From Harmothoe impar (taxonomy: Eukaryota; Annelida; Polychaeta; Phyllodocida; Polynoidae): a stretch of 64,000 nucleotides of DNA. How positions within the stretch are numbered: position 1 is the first letter of the stretch; each line of letters begins with the position of its first letter. The stretch is taken from the NCBI GenBank assembly GCA_947462335.1, contig OX381718.1:40020976-40084975 (forward strand). The letters run 5' to 3'. Positions 7,901-18,311 of the stretch are shown here, in pieces. The notes below the pieces were generated by a model. It did no database searches and was not told where the DNA came from. It worked only from the letters and a program-made list of their open reading frames with translations. Position numbers and translations under genes: made by a program.

Positions 7901-10900
7901 ATGCACGGTAGGTGGAACTCACTGAGTTCTTGTACTATAAATATTCTGTTCATATTAAAGAGGTAATAACATAACACTTCGAACGTTAGTGGTTTCTTTA
8001 AGTTACGCTCATTGAGTTAGTTCCTGTTATCAATGTATCATAAATTAACTATGTAGGCCCTACATTTATATGTATATAGACACATACCATTCATGACTAT
8101 TTTGGTGATAAGTTGTATCACCACCTTGATTCAAATACTATGTTAACTATCATTCCTACATTTAGTTAGTTTTTCATTTCAGCAAATAATCAGGTACATC
8201 CTGGTAAGTAGTATCTACTTTAAGTATCTGCTTACAGATATATACTGTAGTGTGCTTTAGACTAGTCCTATAGCTATACATGCATAATCAATGTACAATG
8301 TACTTACAAATAGTCCTATACATGTACAGTAAATGCACTTCAATTTAGTCCTACAGGATCAATGCACTTTGAAACAGTCATATAGAAGTAATGTACTTTG
8401 AAAAAGTCCTATGTAATAAACATACTTAACAATATTTCTTTATAATAAATGTACATAGTCAGCTCTTAAAATATTAGGTAGCTATATAATATTGAGTATA
8501 GAAAAGGGTTACTGTCATATCAAAAATGAAGGCAATCAAAGGACATGTCCAATCTGCATTAGGACTGATCCAGTCATTGTCTGAATCTGGCCCAGTCTGA
8601 GTCTAAGTCAGTCTGAGCCTGGCCCAGTCTGTGCCTTGCCCAGTCTGAGTCTAAGTCTAAGTCAGTCTGAGTCTGGCCCAGTTTGAGTCTGGCCCAGTCT
8701 GTATATGTGCAGTCTGCAGCAGATCTAGTCCTGTCTATCTATTGTCCCATCTAGTTTAGTCGAGTCCTATCTGTATTCCCCCATCTCAACTCATAAGATT
8801 AATTGTATCATTCAATTTTGTGTCCCCGCAGGCGGTCCCCCTCAAGGGGGGTACGGGCCACCACCACCAGGGTATGGTGGTCCCCCACAGCCAGGATATG
8901 GCGGTCCTCAACCAGGGTATGGCCCACCGCCTGGCCAAGGTGGTCCCCCACCAGGAATGGGTGGTCCTCAACCAGGGTATGGCCCACCGCCTGGCCAGGG
9001 TGGTCCCCCACCGCCAGGATATGGTGGTCCTCAACCAGGGTATGGCCCACCGCCTGGCCAAGGTGGTCCCCCACCAGGAATGGGTGGTCCTCAACCAGGG
9101 TATGGCCAACCGCCTGGCCAAGGTGGTCCCCCACCAGGAATGGGTGGTCCTCAACCAGGGTATGGCCCACCGCCTGGCCAGGGTCCCCCACCAGGAATGG
9201 GTGGTCCCCCACCAGGAATGGTTATGCCACCTCAACCTACTGATGGATGGCAGAGACCAGCTCCACAGTTTGACGGTAAGTATTGCATCTTAGCTCTTTA
9301 AAGATGGCATAATGCCACTAATCCCTTTACTGTCATGAATATAGCCCTAATGAGTAACTCGCAAGTCCTGCATTCATGCATTATACTAAACCTATCTGGT
9401 TGATCTACCGATGAAGGGTTGGCATGATGCACTAAGCCTGATCTATAATATAATGATATGCACATATTTCTTGAGTGTATTGAAATTATACCAAATAGTA
9501 TGACAATATATATTCACAACCAAACTATACAACATAGTCAAAACACATATTGCACTTGGCATAGGGCACTCACACAGAGTTATTAGTAACTAATCCCACT
9601 TCACTGTCTTTGGGTCAAGGGAGTAATCCATTTCTTCTACATCAGAAAGTTCTTCATCTAGGAGTATTGGTTAGTTGAGACAGAGTGCAGGTCTGGACTA
9701 GTGCTGTTGAAGGCATATGCCATGTTATGTAATATATTATGTTATGCCTCTATAGCAATACTCAGTCAGTAGGTGCAACTATTTACATAGTGTATTAGCT
9801 ATATGGGCCAGGATCTTTCACTATATGGGCCTATGTACATATCCTGTTTCTCCAACTATGGACGTTGGTTTCTCTATCCCAAAAGCATATAACATTATAT
9901 AACATTCTAGATACAGGTCAAAAGAAATCATTGCCCAAGTTTGTAGCAGGAATGAAAGTGAGTTAAGGGTCAAGCTTTATACTGTTAAAGCAAGGGTGAC
10001 ATTTTCTTGTTAATAAAAATATATTATTCCCTGACACTTTCCTCACCTGTTTCTACCTGTAATGTCAAACACTGTTGTAATTTTAGTGGACCTGTTTTGT
10101 GCTCACAGAGGGAGACAGTGGTGGCAGTGATGATGAGGGACCCAGCTCTGGACCAAACATGCCGCCAATGCAGCTGGAAGGCTATGGCAACATCCAAGGA
10201 GTTGGACAAGGTGAGCACTTTATGGAAGAAATTGCCTGAGAATATTTTAAGTGCTGTCTTTGGGATAAGCTGTGAAAAATCATTGACTCAAAATAGCTTT
10301 ATGACTTTGAAAGAGTAACATCTTAGTCTGGGTGCCTCCAAGGGTTCCGTTTTTATTTTTTATGGAATACGACAGTCCCATTGACTTAACCAAGGAAGGC
10401 CGTATTTAACACCCCCCGTGAAATAACTCCTGCCCGTATTTAACGGCCTGTGACGTCATCAAATATGGCGGTTTGTTTACATTTGAACGACCTAGAAAAT
10501 GTCTTTATAGGCTTCCCCCTACCATAATTTTGAAAATTTGAATCGAAAAAGATAAAAAATAAACCCAAAGGAACACTCGTTTTAGCCTGTTAACAAGGTT
10601 ATTTCACTTGTTGAAGGGGATGCCGCATTTCACTCGGCCTACGGCCTCGTGAAATACGGAACCCCTTCAACTCGTGAAATAACCCTGTCAACAGACTTAA
10701 ACTTGTGCACCTTTGGCTATTTATTAATCGACTAACAAAAGATAGTATAAAGATTGTCTGGTGATACATGAAAAAAAAAGTTGCTACCAGACCTAAAAAT
10801 ATTCACATTTACCTGTAATTTCATTTATGATTAGCACGTATTAAAAGTGAGCTGTGACTTCCAGTTTAAATTAGAAAGACAGGATGAAAACCTTCACCTA

Positions 10901-13040
10901 GAAACCTTGTTAAACCTTTCCATGAAAACCTCTACCTATTTTAAGGTTCGATGCTTATGCCGCCACCACCACCTCCACCTCCCAACCCTGACGATGCACC
11001 ACACAATGAGTTCAAAGAGTATGATCAGATTTTCTATTTTGAATAAATCAAAACAAAATTAGATTCAGAGTAAGCACACCCATATTCCAGCCGGAGATGA
11101 GACATTCTACCACCATTTAGATTTCAACATTACAAGCACTGTATGCCCTTCATCTTTCCTTATATTTATCATTTCCCACGTCAAACACAAACTCTGTGTC
11201 TAATTTCCTTATTCCAATGTTAGCTGGGAGAACAAAACAAACTGCCGTTCTGTTTAACATGTACAAACCAATCACTGGGTATAAGCCTCAGGCAGATATG
11301 GATATGCGCCCTGGATATATAAGTCATGTATAGTGGTAATTATCCTCAGCTGACGCCTTGGACAATAACCCTATCCTTGCCTTATAACACGTATACATCG
11401 ATTCACTTGTACCATATCTACTACATAAGGTGATCCATGTTCTTAGGACAATTCCTAGAATACTCTTTCTCTATGATCTCTATAATAAAGCTTTGGTTGC
11501 TGTTTCAGTGTGGCTAATCTGAATGAGCAGCAGTGCCGTGAGGCTGTGCTGGAGATGGTTGCCCAGAACTGCTGCTATGGTAAAGGGTGTGCAGAGGACC
11601 ATGTTACTACTGAGATCAAGCCCTCTACAGCCCTCCATGTGAGTACACAGACGGCCAGGTCTAGTATTATTTGATTCTTTAAATCTTTATGGATGGCATG
11701 TCGCTAAAATACAACATTTGTCAATATGATGCATCAATGCAAGTCCCCGGTGCTGCATTGGTGCATCATGCCGAGCCATCGGGAGTCTCTCAACCGCTGT
11801 CAACCCCATAGGGTCGGCATGATGCATGAATGCAGTTACTCGCCAGGGCTGTATTCATGCATCATGCCGTCCTTAAATGGTTAATCAGCAATTATTGCAG
11901 TTTGTTCCATTTTATACACTATAGCCAGTTCTCTTTGTAAACAAAGTTTGTCAACTGCTTACAAATTACCCAGATATTCTAACTGTGCAATGCCATATTT
12001 GGAGTTCCTTAGAGATTCCAGATAGGCTAGGTTACATGAGATATGGTACGGATGTAACAATTTAAAAAGCTCCTTATTGCTCATAGTTTAATATACCTAC
12101 AGCTGCTTTTACATATCAGACTAACTATCATATTACAGTTTAAATTCAAGATTTGAAAAAAAACACTATATTTCAACTCATCTATGCAGGGTAATACTCG
12201 CTGTCCGGGGATAACACCCATTCACTTGACTATGCATGTCCTATGTCATTGGAAAAAGAAAATCGTGACTGAGACAGCCATTCTATCCATGTTATGAAGT
12301 ATCCCAACCAGGAATATTTATCATTTTCTCTTTATGGAAAGCAAAATAATTATTCCTGGCTCACAGCTTTTGGTCAGGGCCCACAGTTTTATCAAGCTGC
12401 CAGCCAGCGCGGCCCACGACAGACAGGGGTTGACACTTACGTTTTCAACCTTAACTACTCCACTTTATTTTTTTGAAATACAGGATTTACTATACTTAAG
12501 TATAGGAAGCACCTATCCAATGCCCCTCATTGAATACAATGTGCCTTATTCAATGGGCGAAGAAAAAGTTGCCTTTCCTTCATTAAATGGCCTCGAATTA
12601 AAAAAAAAAGAAGCAAATGCCAACTATACATTGATACCTCTCTGACGTATTTCACCACTTGGGGGCTGGGGCGGTATCAATGGACGTTGACATTTGTCCA
12701 CATCTTCACTGTTGTGTTTAGAACACAAGCAGGGGTAACTAGACACTAACTTTTCTATCTTCTAAATTTTGTAGTACGTCTTGGAGACATACTCAGAGGG
12801 GCGTACAACTTCCCGTGAATACGAGCCTCACCCTGGCGGCCCAGTGGACGGCCCAGAGAACGGTCGTGCCCCCCTACCCTGGGAGATACCTTGTGAACCC
12901 AGCCAACTGTTTGAGGATGAATTGAGGGAGATAGAAGTGCCTCACACCTCATATGTCAAGGTATGTAATAGATATCCCACGAGTAACTAAGTGTATGTCA
13001 AAATAACCACAACAGATCTAAATTTCAATTTTTTAATACA

Positions 13041-13087
<47 letters not shown>

Positions 13088-15636
13088 TGTTTAACGTCCA
13101 GACGTACATCAAGTACCTCACGGGACATCTCAAGTTGACAAGGAGTCCTCCACAAATAGTGGTAGTCTGCCTTGCAAACTCTCACAACTTTGTTATGTTT
13201 AAAAACGTATTTTTCTATTACAAATATATGTTCAGACATGTCACCGGTGCGATGGATGCGGTCAGGTGCGTTGCTGCCGGTGCGGTGGGCGTGGGCGTGT
13301 GCGGTGCACATCTTGCGGTGGTGACGGACGTAAGCAGGTTTATGTTGGCGAGGGCGACTATGAGCAGCGTCCATGTGGAATGTGCGGTGGAGACGGCAGA
13401 CGCTGGTAAACACTTGAATAACTACAGAATTTAAATGAATTTTGAAAAATGATCACAATGGGACACTTATTTTGTCAGCCACTCTGTGTTATAACACCTT
13501 GTATCAATCTGTGGGACAATGATTATAGCACATAACCCTGTAGGGGTGTACGTTAACTAATACAGTCATGTTATCCAATGTTTGCTGTCACTTCTATTCC
13601 CCAGTTGTCACCGCTGTGGGGGAGACGGGCGCATCAGATGCGATGTCTGTTGCGGTCATGGGCGTCTGCGATATTTCATCGAACTGAGCGTTGCCTAGTA
13701 AGTACATGTATACATTGTACAATGTATTTTCTTAAAGGTCCAGATTTCGGTACCCCTCCAGCGACAGTTGGAATGGAACCGGGACAGGTACTCAGCCCTA
13801 TTTATAAAGGTGCAGGGGGTTTAACAAGATTAACTCGCCAGTGCTGCATTCAAGCATCATGCCGACCCTATGGTGTAGAGACACTCCCGAAGGACCGGCA
13901 TGATGCACCAATGCAGCACCGGCGAGTTATGCACTGTGGCTATATATATTGGTGCATTATGACGACAATTGTCATCGTTTAGCACCATGCAATCAAAAAT
14001 CGGTTAACCTTCCTCAAAGGACCCTGATACATAATTCGATACATATATTCCAGTGAAAAGGCAGGATTTTTTTTTTAAAACAGAAAATTGGTGTCTCTGA
14101 ATTACCTACTATTTGACGTTCATGTCTAAAGACTCCAGAATCCATTCACAGAGATGCCACTCAGTTGTCGACAAAAAGTAGGAAATCTTATGGTTTTGGG
14201 GAAATTTGTGCAGGAAATAAACATAATTTAATACAGAAATTCCAAAAAGTAGGAATTCCTCCCAAAGTAGGAAAGTGGTATCTTTACATTTCATATTTCT
14301 ATTGCCTGTTGATCCTCAGTACAAACCACACCAAGGACTTTATCATGGAGGAAACCGACATGCCTGATGAGTTCGTCAGAGATGTTGAAGGGATCAACAT
14401 CTTCAGTCAGACCCTGCCACAGGTGAGTATCAACAGGGGTACACTGATAATCTAGATGCTGCAGGCCTTAGTCTGTAGTGGCTATCCTAGGTTAGTTACA
14501 GAGAATTTGGTCAGTATTGTACCCTCCATAAAAGTGGTGCCTTGGATGACATCACACTCGGCTCTGCCTCGTGGGATGTGATCCGAGGCACCACTCATGG
14601 AGAAACCTGTCAGTTCATCGTGGACATCATGCGCGCTCAAGATTTCTTCTCTAAAACGACCCATAACATACCTATACTATAGAACAATGAGATGGTTTTA
14701 TTATCATTGTTAAACTCATATTTAACTACAATTTGAGAGCATTTAGAAATCTGAATAAACGTCCTCCTTAGTTAAGTACAAGTCTTGGCGACATGAAAAA
14801 GGGACTAGAAATTGGGGAAGAACTTGAATACTTTCATCCCTGAACCATAAAACTGCATGCTTTGTGTTGCTTGCAGTTGTGGCCCATCGCCCATTACCCC
14901 GTGCAGGTCATCAACCAGAACTCAATTCGTCTTGTGGAAGGTGAACGGGTGGCTTACCCCAACGAGCGCCAACTCCAACAGGTATGTAGCATCTTAACCC
15001 TTCAAGGACAGCATGTCGCTAAAATGTGACATTTGTCATCATGATACACCAATGCAGCCTGATGAGTAATTCGCTCATGCTGCATTGGTGTATCATGCCG
15101 ACCCGTTGGGAGTGTATCAACGCCGTAGGATCTTCACGATGATTGAACGCTAATATTTCGATCTTTCTCATTTTTGGCACCACACTTTATGGTACTTTGG
15201 TGCTTGGTGGAAACCCTGGGCCTTCCATTTCAAGTTCCTGGGTTTGCCCCTGCTATTAATTAGGAGGTCACACCTCCCCCCCTCCCTAATGAGAGGGGGG
15301 AGAGAGGGGATTCACCAAACCATGAAGCCCTGTGCATAATACTTAAAATGTTCAAATTGAGGCCCCTTGATGTCCTCTATAGTTAAGTAAAGTTCTTCGC
15401 GACATTAAAAAACTACACTTACAATTGAGGAAAATCGTTTTCATCCCTGAACAGTTTTGCTGAATAATGACAACTCTGATATGTTGCAGCGCCACACCTT
15501 ATACGCTGTGCCTGTGACTGAGGTGCACTTTACATGGAAGGACATGGCTGACCGCTACTGGGTGTGCGGCACTGACCGACAGGTTCACTTCCCATCCTAC
15601 CCACAGACCTGCTGCTGGGGCTGCCAGATCCTCTAA
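7901..15636 (+). CDS. SSUH2: SSUH2-like protein, 12 coding exons
   Basis: Exons: 7901-7907, 8183-8203, 8832-9275, 10109-10210, 10946-11018, 11509-11638, 12775-12960, 13236-13405, 13605-13697, 14320-14422, 14877-14981, 15490-15636 (TAA). All introns are GT-AG and every phase joins, giving 1581 nt and 526 residues. Residues 1-157 are Pro/Gly/Tyr-rich; 215-259 hold QCREAVLEMVAQNCCYGKG; 260-321 include LETYSEGRTT and PLPWEIP; 322-400 carry six CxxCxG-type zinc motifs as in DnaJ; 401-526 are the conserved C-terminal domain ending CCWGCQIL. Known of the family: C. elegans ssu-2 interacts genetically with the stomatin UNC-1, and human SSUH2 has been linked to tooth development; the biochemical activity is unclear. 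Exons 3-12 are secure. Exons 1-2 (a 7-nt coding start and a 21-nt microexon) rest on splice sites and phase only. Four introns carry THP copies. Confidence 0.88.
8575..8705. repeat. Second GTCTGAGTCTGGCCCA minisatellite, in SSUH2 intron 2
   Basis: Six to eight degenerate units related to 6120-6275, ending about 125 bp before the exon 3 acceptor at 8831. Confidence 0.75.
8896..9235 (+). repeat. In-frame 60-63-bp tandem repeat within SSUH2 exon 3
   Basis: CCTCAACCAGGGTATGG recurs at 8906, 8966, 9029, 9089 and 9149 (spacings 60, 63, 60, 60). All are multiples of three, so the array encodes 20-21-residue units of the form PGYGPPPGQGGPPPGMGG. Such Pro/Gly/Tyr tails resemble the disordered N termini of annexin A7/A11 and scramblases. 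Copy number is likely polymorphic. Confidence 0.9.
9299..9437. repeat. THP palindrome copy 3, SSUH2 intron 3
   Basis: Eroded copy starting TAAAGATGGCATAATGC, with GAGTAACTCGCAAGTCCTGC and GGGTTGGCATGATGCA. The right third is missing. Confidence 0.6.
9438..10000. other. SSUH2 intron 3, unassigned part
   Basis: AT-rich intronic sequence with no recognised repeat. A short doubled phrase (ATATGGGCC) occurs near 9802 and 9822. Confidence 0.4.
10586..10696. repeat. Shared-tip hairpin 1 (ACTCGG..CCTCGT), SSUH2 intron 4
   Basis: Long hairpin with tip ACTCGGCCTACGGCCTCGT centred near 10640. Inner arms GATGCCGCATTTC / GAAATACGGAAC with GGGG/CCCC; outer arms TTATTTCACTTGTTGAA / TTCAACTCGTGAAATAA. The preceding 250 bp holds related fragments (CCGTATTTAAC, GTGAAATAACTCC). 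It is one of five to six hairpins in the window with this tip. Confidence 0.8.
11215..11430. repeat. Dispersed repeat, copy 1 (CTCACTTGTACCATATCTAC family), intron 5
   Basis: Shares an ordered set of phrases with 39586-39790 and 48938-49125: AACAAAAYARACTG, GGTAATTATCCTCRGCTG, CGCCTTGGACAAT, CTTATAACACKTATAC and CACTTGTACCATATCTACTA. No coding capacity or clear inverted ends, so the class is unknown (SINE-like or non-autonomous DNA element). Confidence 0.75.
11690..11884. repeat. THP palindrome copy 4, SSUH2 intron 6
   Basis: Variant 5' end GGATGGCATGTCGCTAAAAT, followed by all three hairpins in shortened form and GCCGTCCTTAAATGGTTAA at the 3' end. This subtype (ATGTCGCTAAAATGTGAC) also occurs at 14995, 27800, 52427 and 61742. 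Confidence 0.8.
11885..12774. other. Remainder of SSUH2 intron 6
   Basis: Nothing beyond ordinary intronic sequence; an A-run at 12600-12609 and a polypyrimidine tract before the acceptor at 12774. Confidence 0.4.
13040..13086. repeat. (GATT)n microsatellite, SSUH2 intron 7
   Basis: About eleven GATT units followed by TTGTTTAACGTCC. That tail after a tetranucleotide array looks like the end of an inserted element. Confidence 0.85.
13828..14008. repeat. THP palindrome copy 5, SSUH2 intron 9
   Basis: Starts within hairpin 1 (TTAACTCGCCAGTGCTGC). Hairpin 2 is well kept (ATGCCGACCC / ACCGGCAT) and the copy ends in ATTATGACGACAATTGTC. Confidence 0.75.
14525..14610. repeat. Shared-tip hairpin 2, SSUH2 intron 10
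   Basis: Arms AGTGGTGCCTTGGATGACAT and GATGTGATCCGAGGCACCACT pair around the tip ACTCGGCTCTGCCTCGT. The arms are unrelated to hairpin 1, but the tip has the same form. Confidence 0.8.
14757..14862. repeat. Dispersed repeat (GTTAAGTACAAGTCTTGGCG type), copy 1
   Basis: Matches 15345-15475 and 39060-39185: CTCTATAGTTAAGTRCARGT, GCGACATRAAAAA, TTGAAATYGGGGAA and TTCATCCCTGAAC. It ends about 15 bp before the SSUH2 exon 11 acceptor, so it supplies much of the branch-point region. Confidence 0.75.
14995..15150. repeat. THP palindrome copy 6, SSUH2 intron 11
   Basis: Good 5' half: TTAACCCTTCAAGGACAGCA, ATGTCGCTAAAATGTGAC, hairpin 1 and the left arm of hairpin 2; the 3' half is lost. Together with the copies in introns 3, 6 and 9 it shows the gene tolerates THP in introns. 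Confidence 0.8.
15345..15475. repeat. Dispersed repeat (GTTAAGTACAAGTCTTGGCG type), copy 2
   Basis: Second intronic copy. It ends with TTCATCCCTGAACAG about 30 bp before the exon 12 acceptor at 15489, mirroring copy 1 before exon 11. Confidence 0.75.
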
Positions 15637-15800
15637 GGTCAAGGTCAGGTCCAAAGTCAGATCCAAGGTCAATACCTGGGGCCGCCAGATCCCCTGATGT
15701 CAAGGTCAACCCAAGGTCAATACCTGGGGGCCGCCAAATCTTAAAATATCAAGGTCAACTCAAAGGCCAACCCCAAGGTCAACAACCAAGGTCAACTACA
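15616..15800 (+). repeat. Degenerate tandem repeat spanning the SSUH2 stop codon, rich in AGGTCA
   Basis: TGGGGCYGCCARATC recurs at 15616 (coding), 15677 and 15725, each followed by TCAAGGTCA and further AGGTCA words. The last coding segment and stop have therefore been duplicated into the 3' UTR. TCAAGGTCA equals the monomeric nuclear-receptor half-site (ERR/FTZ-F1 type), probably a by-product of the repeat. Confidence 0.7.
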
Positions 15801-15883
15801 TTGCCCTACATTTAGCACAAAATGCGCAATGTCAAATCAAAATTCATGATACGTTCAAACTAAAACAACTGAGGAAATGTCTA

Positions 15884-16215
15884 CACTCTAAAAAATGTGT
15901 TTCGTTTCTAAACACTTTTTACCCCAAAATGAAACACTTTCTTGTAACACATTTTGAAACACTTTTTTTCTAAACACTTTTCGAAAAGTGTTTAGAATGA
16001 AAAGTGTTTGGTCAGAAAATGTGTTTAGAATGAAAAGTGTTTAGATTATAATGTGTTTCGTGACAAAGTGTTTAGAACGAAAGTGTTTAGGGTTAAGTGT
16101 TCAGAATGAAAAGTGTTTAGATTATAATGTGTTTCTTGAGAAAGTGTTTAGAAAGAAAGTGTTTACGGTTAAAAGTGTTTCGAATAATGTGTTTGCATAT
16201 ATATAGTGTTTGAAT
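15884..16215. repeat. Left subterminal array of AGTGTTTAG
   Basis: More than a dozen GTGTTTAGAA / CTAAACACTTTT words in both orientations, spaced 10-25 bp apart. Short subterminal repeats next to inverted termini are typical of transposase-binding zones in several DNA transposon groups. Confidence 0.75.
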
Positions 16216-16700
16216 ATAGCAGTATTTAGAATCTTTTCAGGGTTGGGGCCGGGAGGGGAATATTTTATTACTGTTCATCGTTTTCATCAATTTCCTTGAT
16301 GTTGGCAGGTACACAATGTTGTGATATTTTCACTCTATGATGTGATGGTATGATGTCTAGACAACCTGAAAGACATAATAGATTATGATACATGTAATTA
16401 GTTTTCAATATTATCTTGGTTAGCTCTAGTGTTTTTTTCTGTTAGCCAACTTGGCGAATTGTCATGAAATTTGATCAGCCAAATCCAATATCAATTAACC
16501 AAGCCCGTTGGACAGAACTCAATATTTGGTTATAATTTGCTTACCTTTTCCCCATACATTCCACTATTAAATAAACAAGGTTGTTCTGGATTAGTTTATG
16601 ATGGGAAATTTGGACATTATGAAATAGATTTGTACATTTTCTGATTTATAAGCCATAAATGAGTGAAGTTCTCATTCCATGTCAAGACTGGCAGCAAACA
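16216..16700. other. Unassigned sequence
   Basis: AT-rich, without recognised genes or repeats. Confidence 0.4.
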
Positions 16701-16708
16701 GGAAGAGA

Positions 16709-17343
16709 CATAAGGCAGGTAGATATGACGCCAGGCAGGTAGGGATGCCGCTAGGCAGGTAGAGATGACGCCAGGCAGGTAGGGATGACGCCAGGCAGGT
16801 AGGGATGACGCCAGGCAGGTAGGGATGACGCTAGGCAGGAAGGGATGCCGCTAGGCAGGTAGAGATGACGCCAGGCAGGTAGGGATGACGCCAGGCAGGT
16901 AGGGATGACGCCAGGCAGGTAGGGACGACGCCAGGCAGGTAGGGACGACGCCAGGCAGGGATGACGCCAGGCAGGTAGGGATGACGCCAGGCAGGTAGGG
17001 ATGACGCCAGGCAGGTAGGGATGACGCCAGGCAGGTAGGGATGATGCCAGGCAGGTAGGGATGACGCCAGGCAGGTAGGGATGACGCCAGGCAGGTAGGG
17101 ACGACCCCAGGCAGGTAGGGATGACGCGTCGCAGGTAGGGATGACGCCAGGCAGGTAGGGATGACGCCAGGCAGGTAGGGATGACGCCAGGCAGGTAGGG
17201 ATGACGCTAGGCAGGTAGAGATGACGCCAGGCAGGTAGGGATGACGCCAGGCAGGTAGGGATGACGCCAGGCAGGTAGGGACGACGCCAGGCAGGTAGGG
17301 ATGACGTGTCGCAGGCAGGGATGACGCCAGGCAGGTAGGGATG
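16709..17343. repeat. 20-bp minisatellite GGCAGGTAGGGATGACGCCA, left block
   Basis: About 31 units with single-base variants (GATGCCGCT, GACGACGCC, GACGCGTCGC). Long frames on the minus strand (YLPGVIPTCLASSLPA) are artefacts of a 60-bp (three-unit) reading period. The block continues at 17696 after an insertion. Confidence 0.9.
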
Positions 17344-17695
17344 TTGGGCGCTATTCGCCAATCGGCGCAGAACGCCAATCTCGAGTGTGCTGTATCCAAA
17401 TGTCTGCGAGATTCTAATTAAGTTATTTAATGTAGATTACGATTACTATGTGTATTGCGTTTTTGAGAGCTGATTGCATATAATACATGAATTGTAACTA
17501 GGCCCCTCATTTATTTCAACTAATTTTGGGAAAATTGATTCAGAGAGTTAAAAATGAAATAGGTACTTGCATCTGCTGTGATATTTCTATTCGGCGCAGA
17601 TTGGCGTTCTGCGCGGCTCTGATCCTGCGCTACAAATTGCGCTGCGCAGAATGCCAATATTGGCGTTCTGCGCAAATTGGCGAATAGCGCCCAAC
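17344..17695. mobile_element. 352-bp inverted-repeat element inserted in the minisatellite
   Basis: Ends TTGGGCGCTATTCGCCAAT and its complement ATTGGCGAATAGCGCCCAA continue inward to about 36 bp (GGCGCAGAACGCCAAT / ATTGGCGTTCTGCGC). AGGGATG stands immediately on both sides (17337-17343 and 17696-17702). It is part of the minisatellite unit, so a 7-bp target duplication is likely but not independent of the array. No coding capacity. Confidence 0.8.
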
Positions 17696-17886
17696 AGGGA
17701 TGACGCCAGGCAGGTAGGGATGACGCCAGGCAGGTAGGGATGACGCCAGGCAGGTAGGGATGACGCCAGGCAGGTAGAGATGACGCCAGGCAGGTAGAGA
17801 TGATGCCAGGCAGGTAGGGATGATGCCAGGCAGGTAGGGATGACGCCAGGCAGGTAGGGATGACGCCAGGCAGGTAGGGATGATGT
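17696..17886. repeat. 20-bp minisatellite, right block
   Basis: About nine further units of the same array, ending in GATGATGTCTGG. Confidence 0.9.
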
Positions 17887-18195
17887 CTGGTACAAAACTA
17901 AGGTTTAACATTTGATATAGCAATGTACACATTGGTAATGCCCATTATACATTAACGATATCTCTCTACATTTGTACTTTAAACACATTAGGTAGGCACT
18001 TACCTATATTTCAAGCGTTTGTGTCACGCATTCTATTTTACACCCAATGGATAGATCTTGTTTAAAGAAGTGGATTTCTTTTTTAAACAAGGTCTTTATG
18101 TCAAATTAAAGTGAAAATATGACTGTTTAAAGGTCTCATACCAACCAAATAATTCTACCACTATAAACCATAGTTAAGGGTTTAGGTGTTTGTGA
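17887..18195. other. Unassigned sequence
   Basis: AT-rich; an inexact inverted pair CTTGTTTAAAGAAG / CTTTTTTAAACAAG lies near 18058-18092. Confidence 0.35.
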
Positions 18196-18311
18196 TCAAG
18201 ATAAGAGCATCAGCAGAGCAGATGAGAAAGCCAGCTCCCCCCTGGCCGAGTCTAGAGCCACAAGCTCCGTCCGCACTGCCTGCACACCCTCTTGCTCATC
18301 TGGGGCATCCC
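18196..18311 (-). CDS. Candidate terminal exon of an unidentified minus-strand gene
   Basis: On the minus strand a pyrimidine-rich acceptor (TGCATTCTTCACAG) precedes a 37-codon open stretch ending in TGA. It begins DAPDEQEGVQAVRTELVALD and ends LLMLLS. It is GC-rich against AT-rich flanks and reads like protein, with no low complexity. No similarity recognised and no upstream partner exon found, so it may be chance. Confidence 0.25.

Noticed and set aside
8786..9243. Other-frame and minus-strand frames across SSUH2 exon 3
   Set aside because: Only the frame giving PGYGPPPGQGG joins in phase with both neighbouring exons; the others are shadows of the coding repeat.
16831..17932. Frames of YLPGVIPTCLASSLPA repeats
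   Set aside because: The 20-bp minisatellite reads open on one strand because 60 bp equals three units; not genes.
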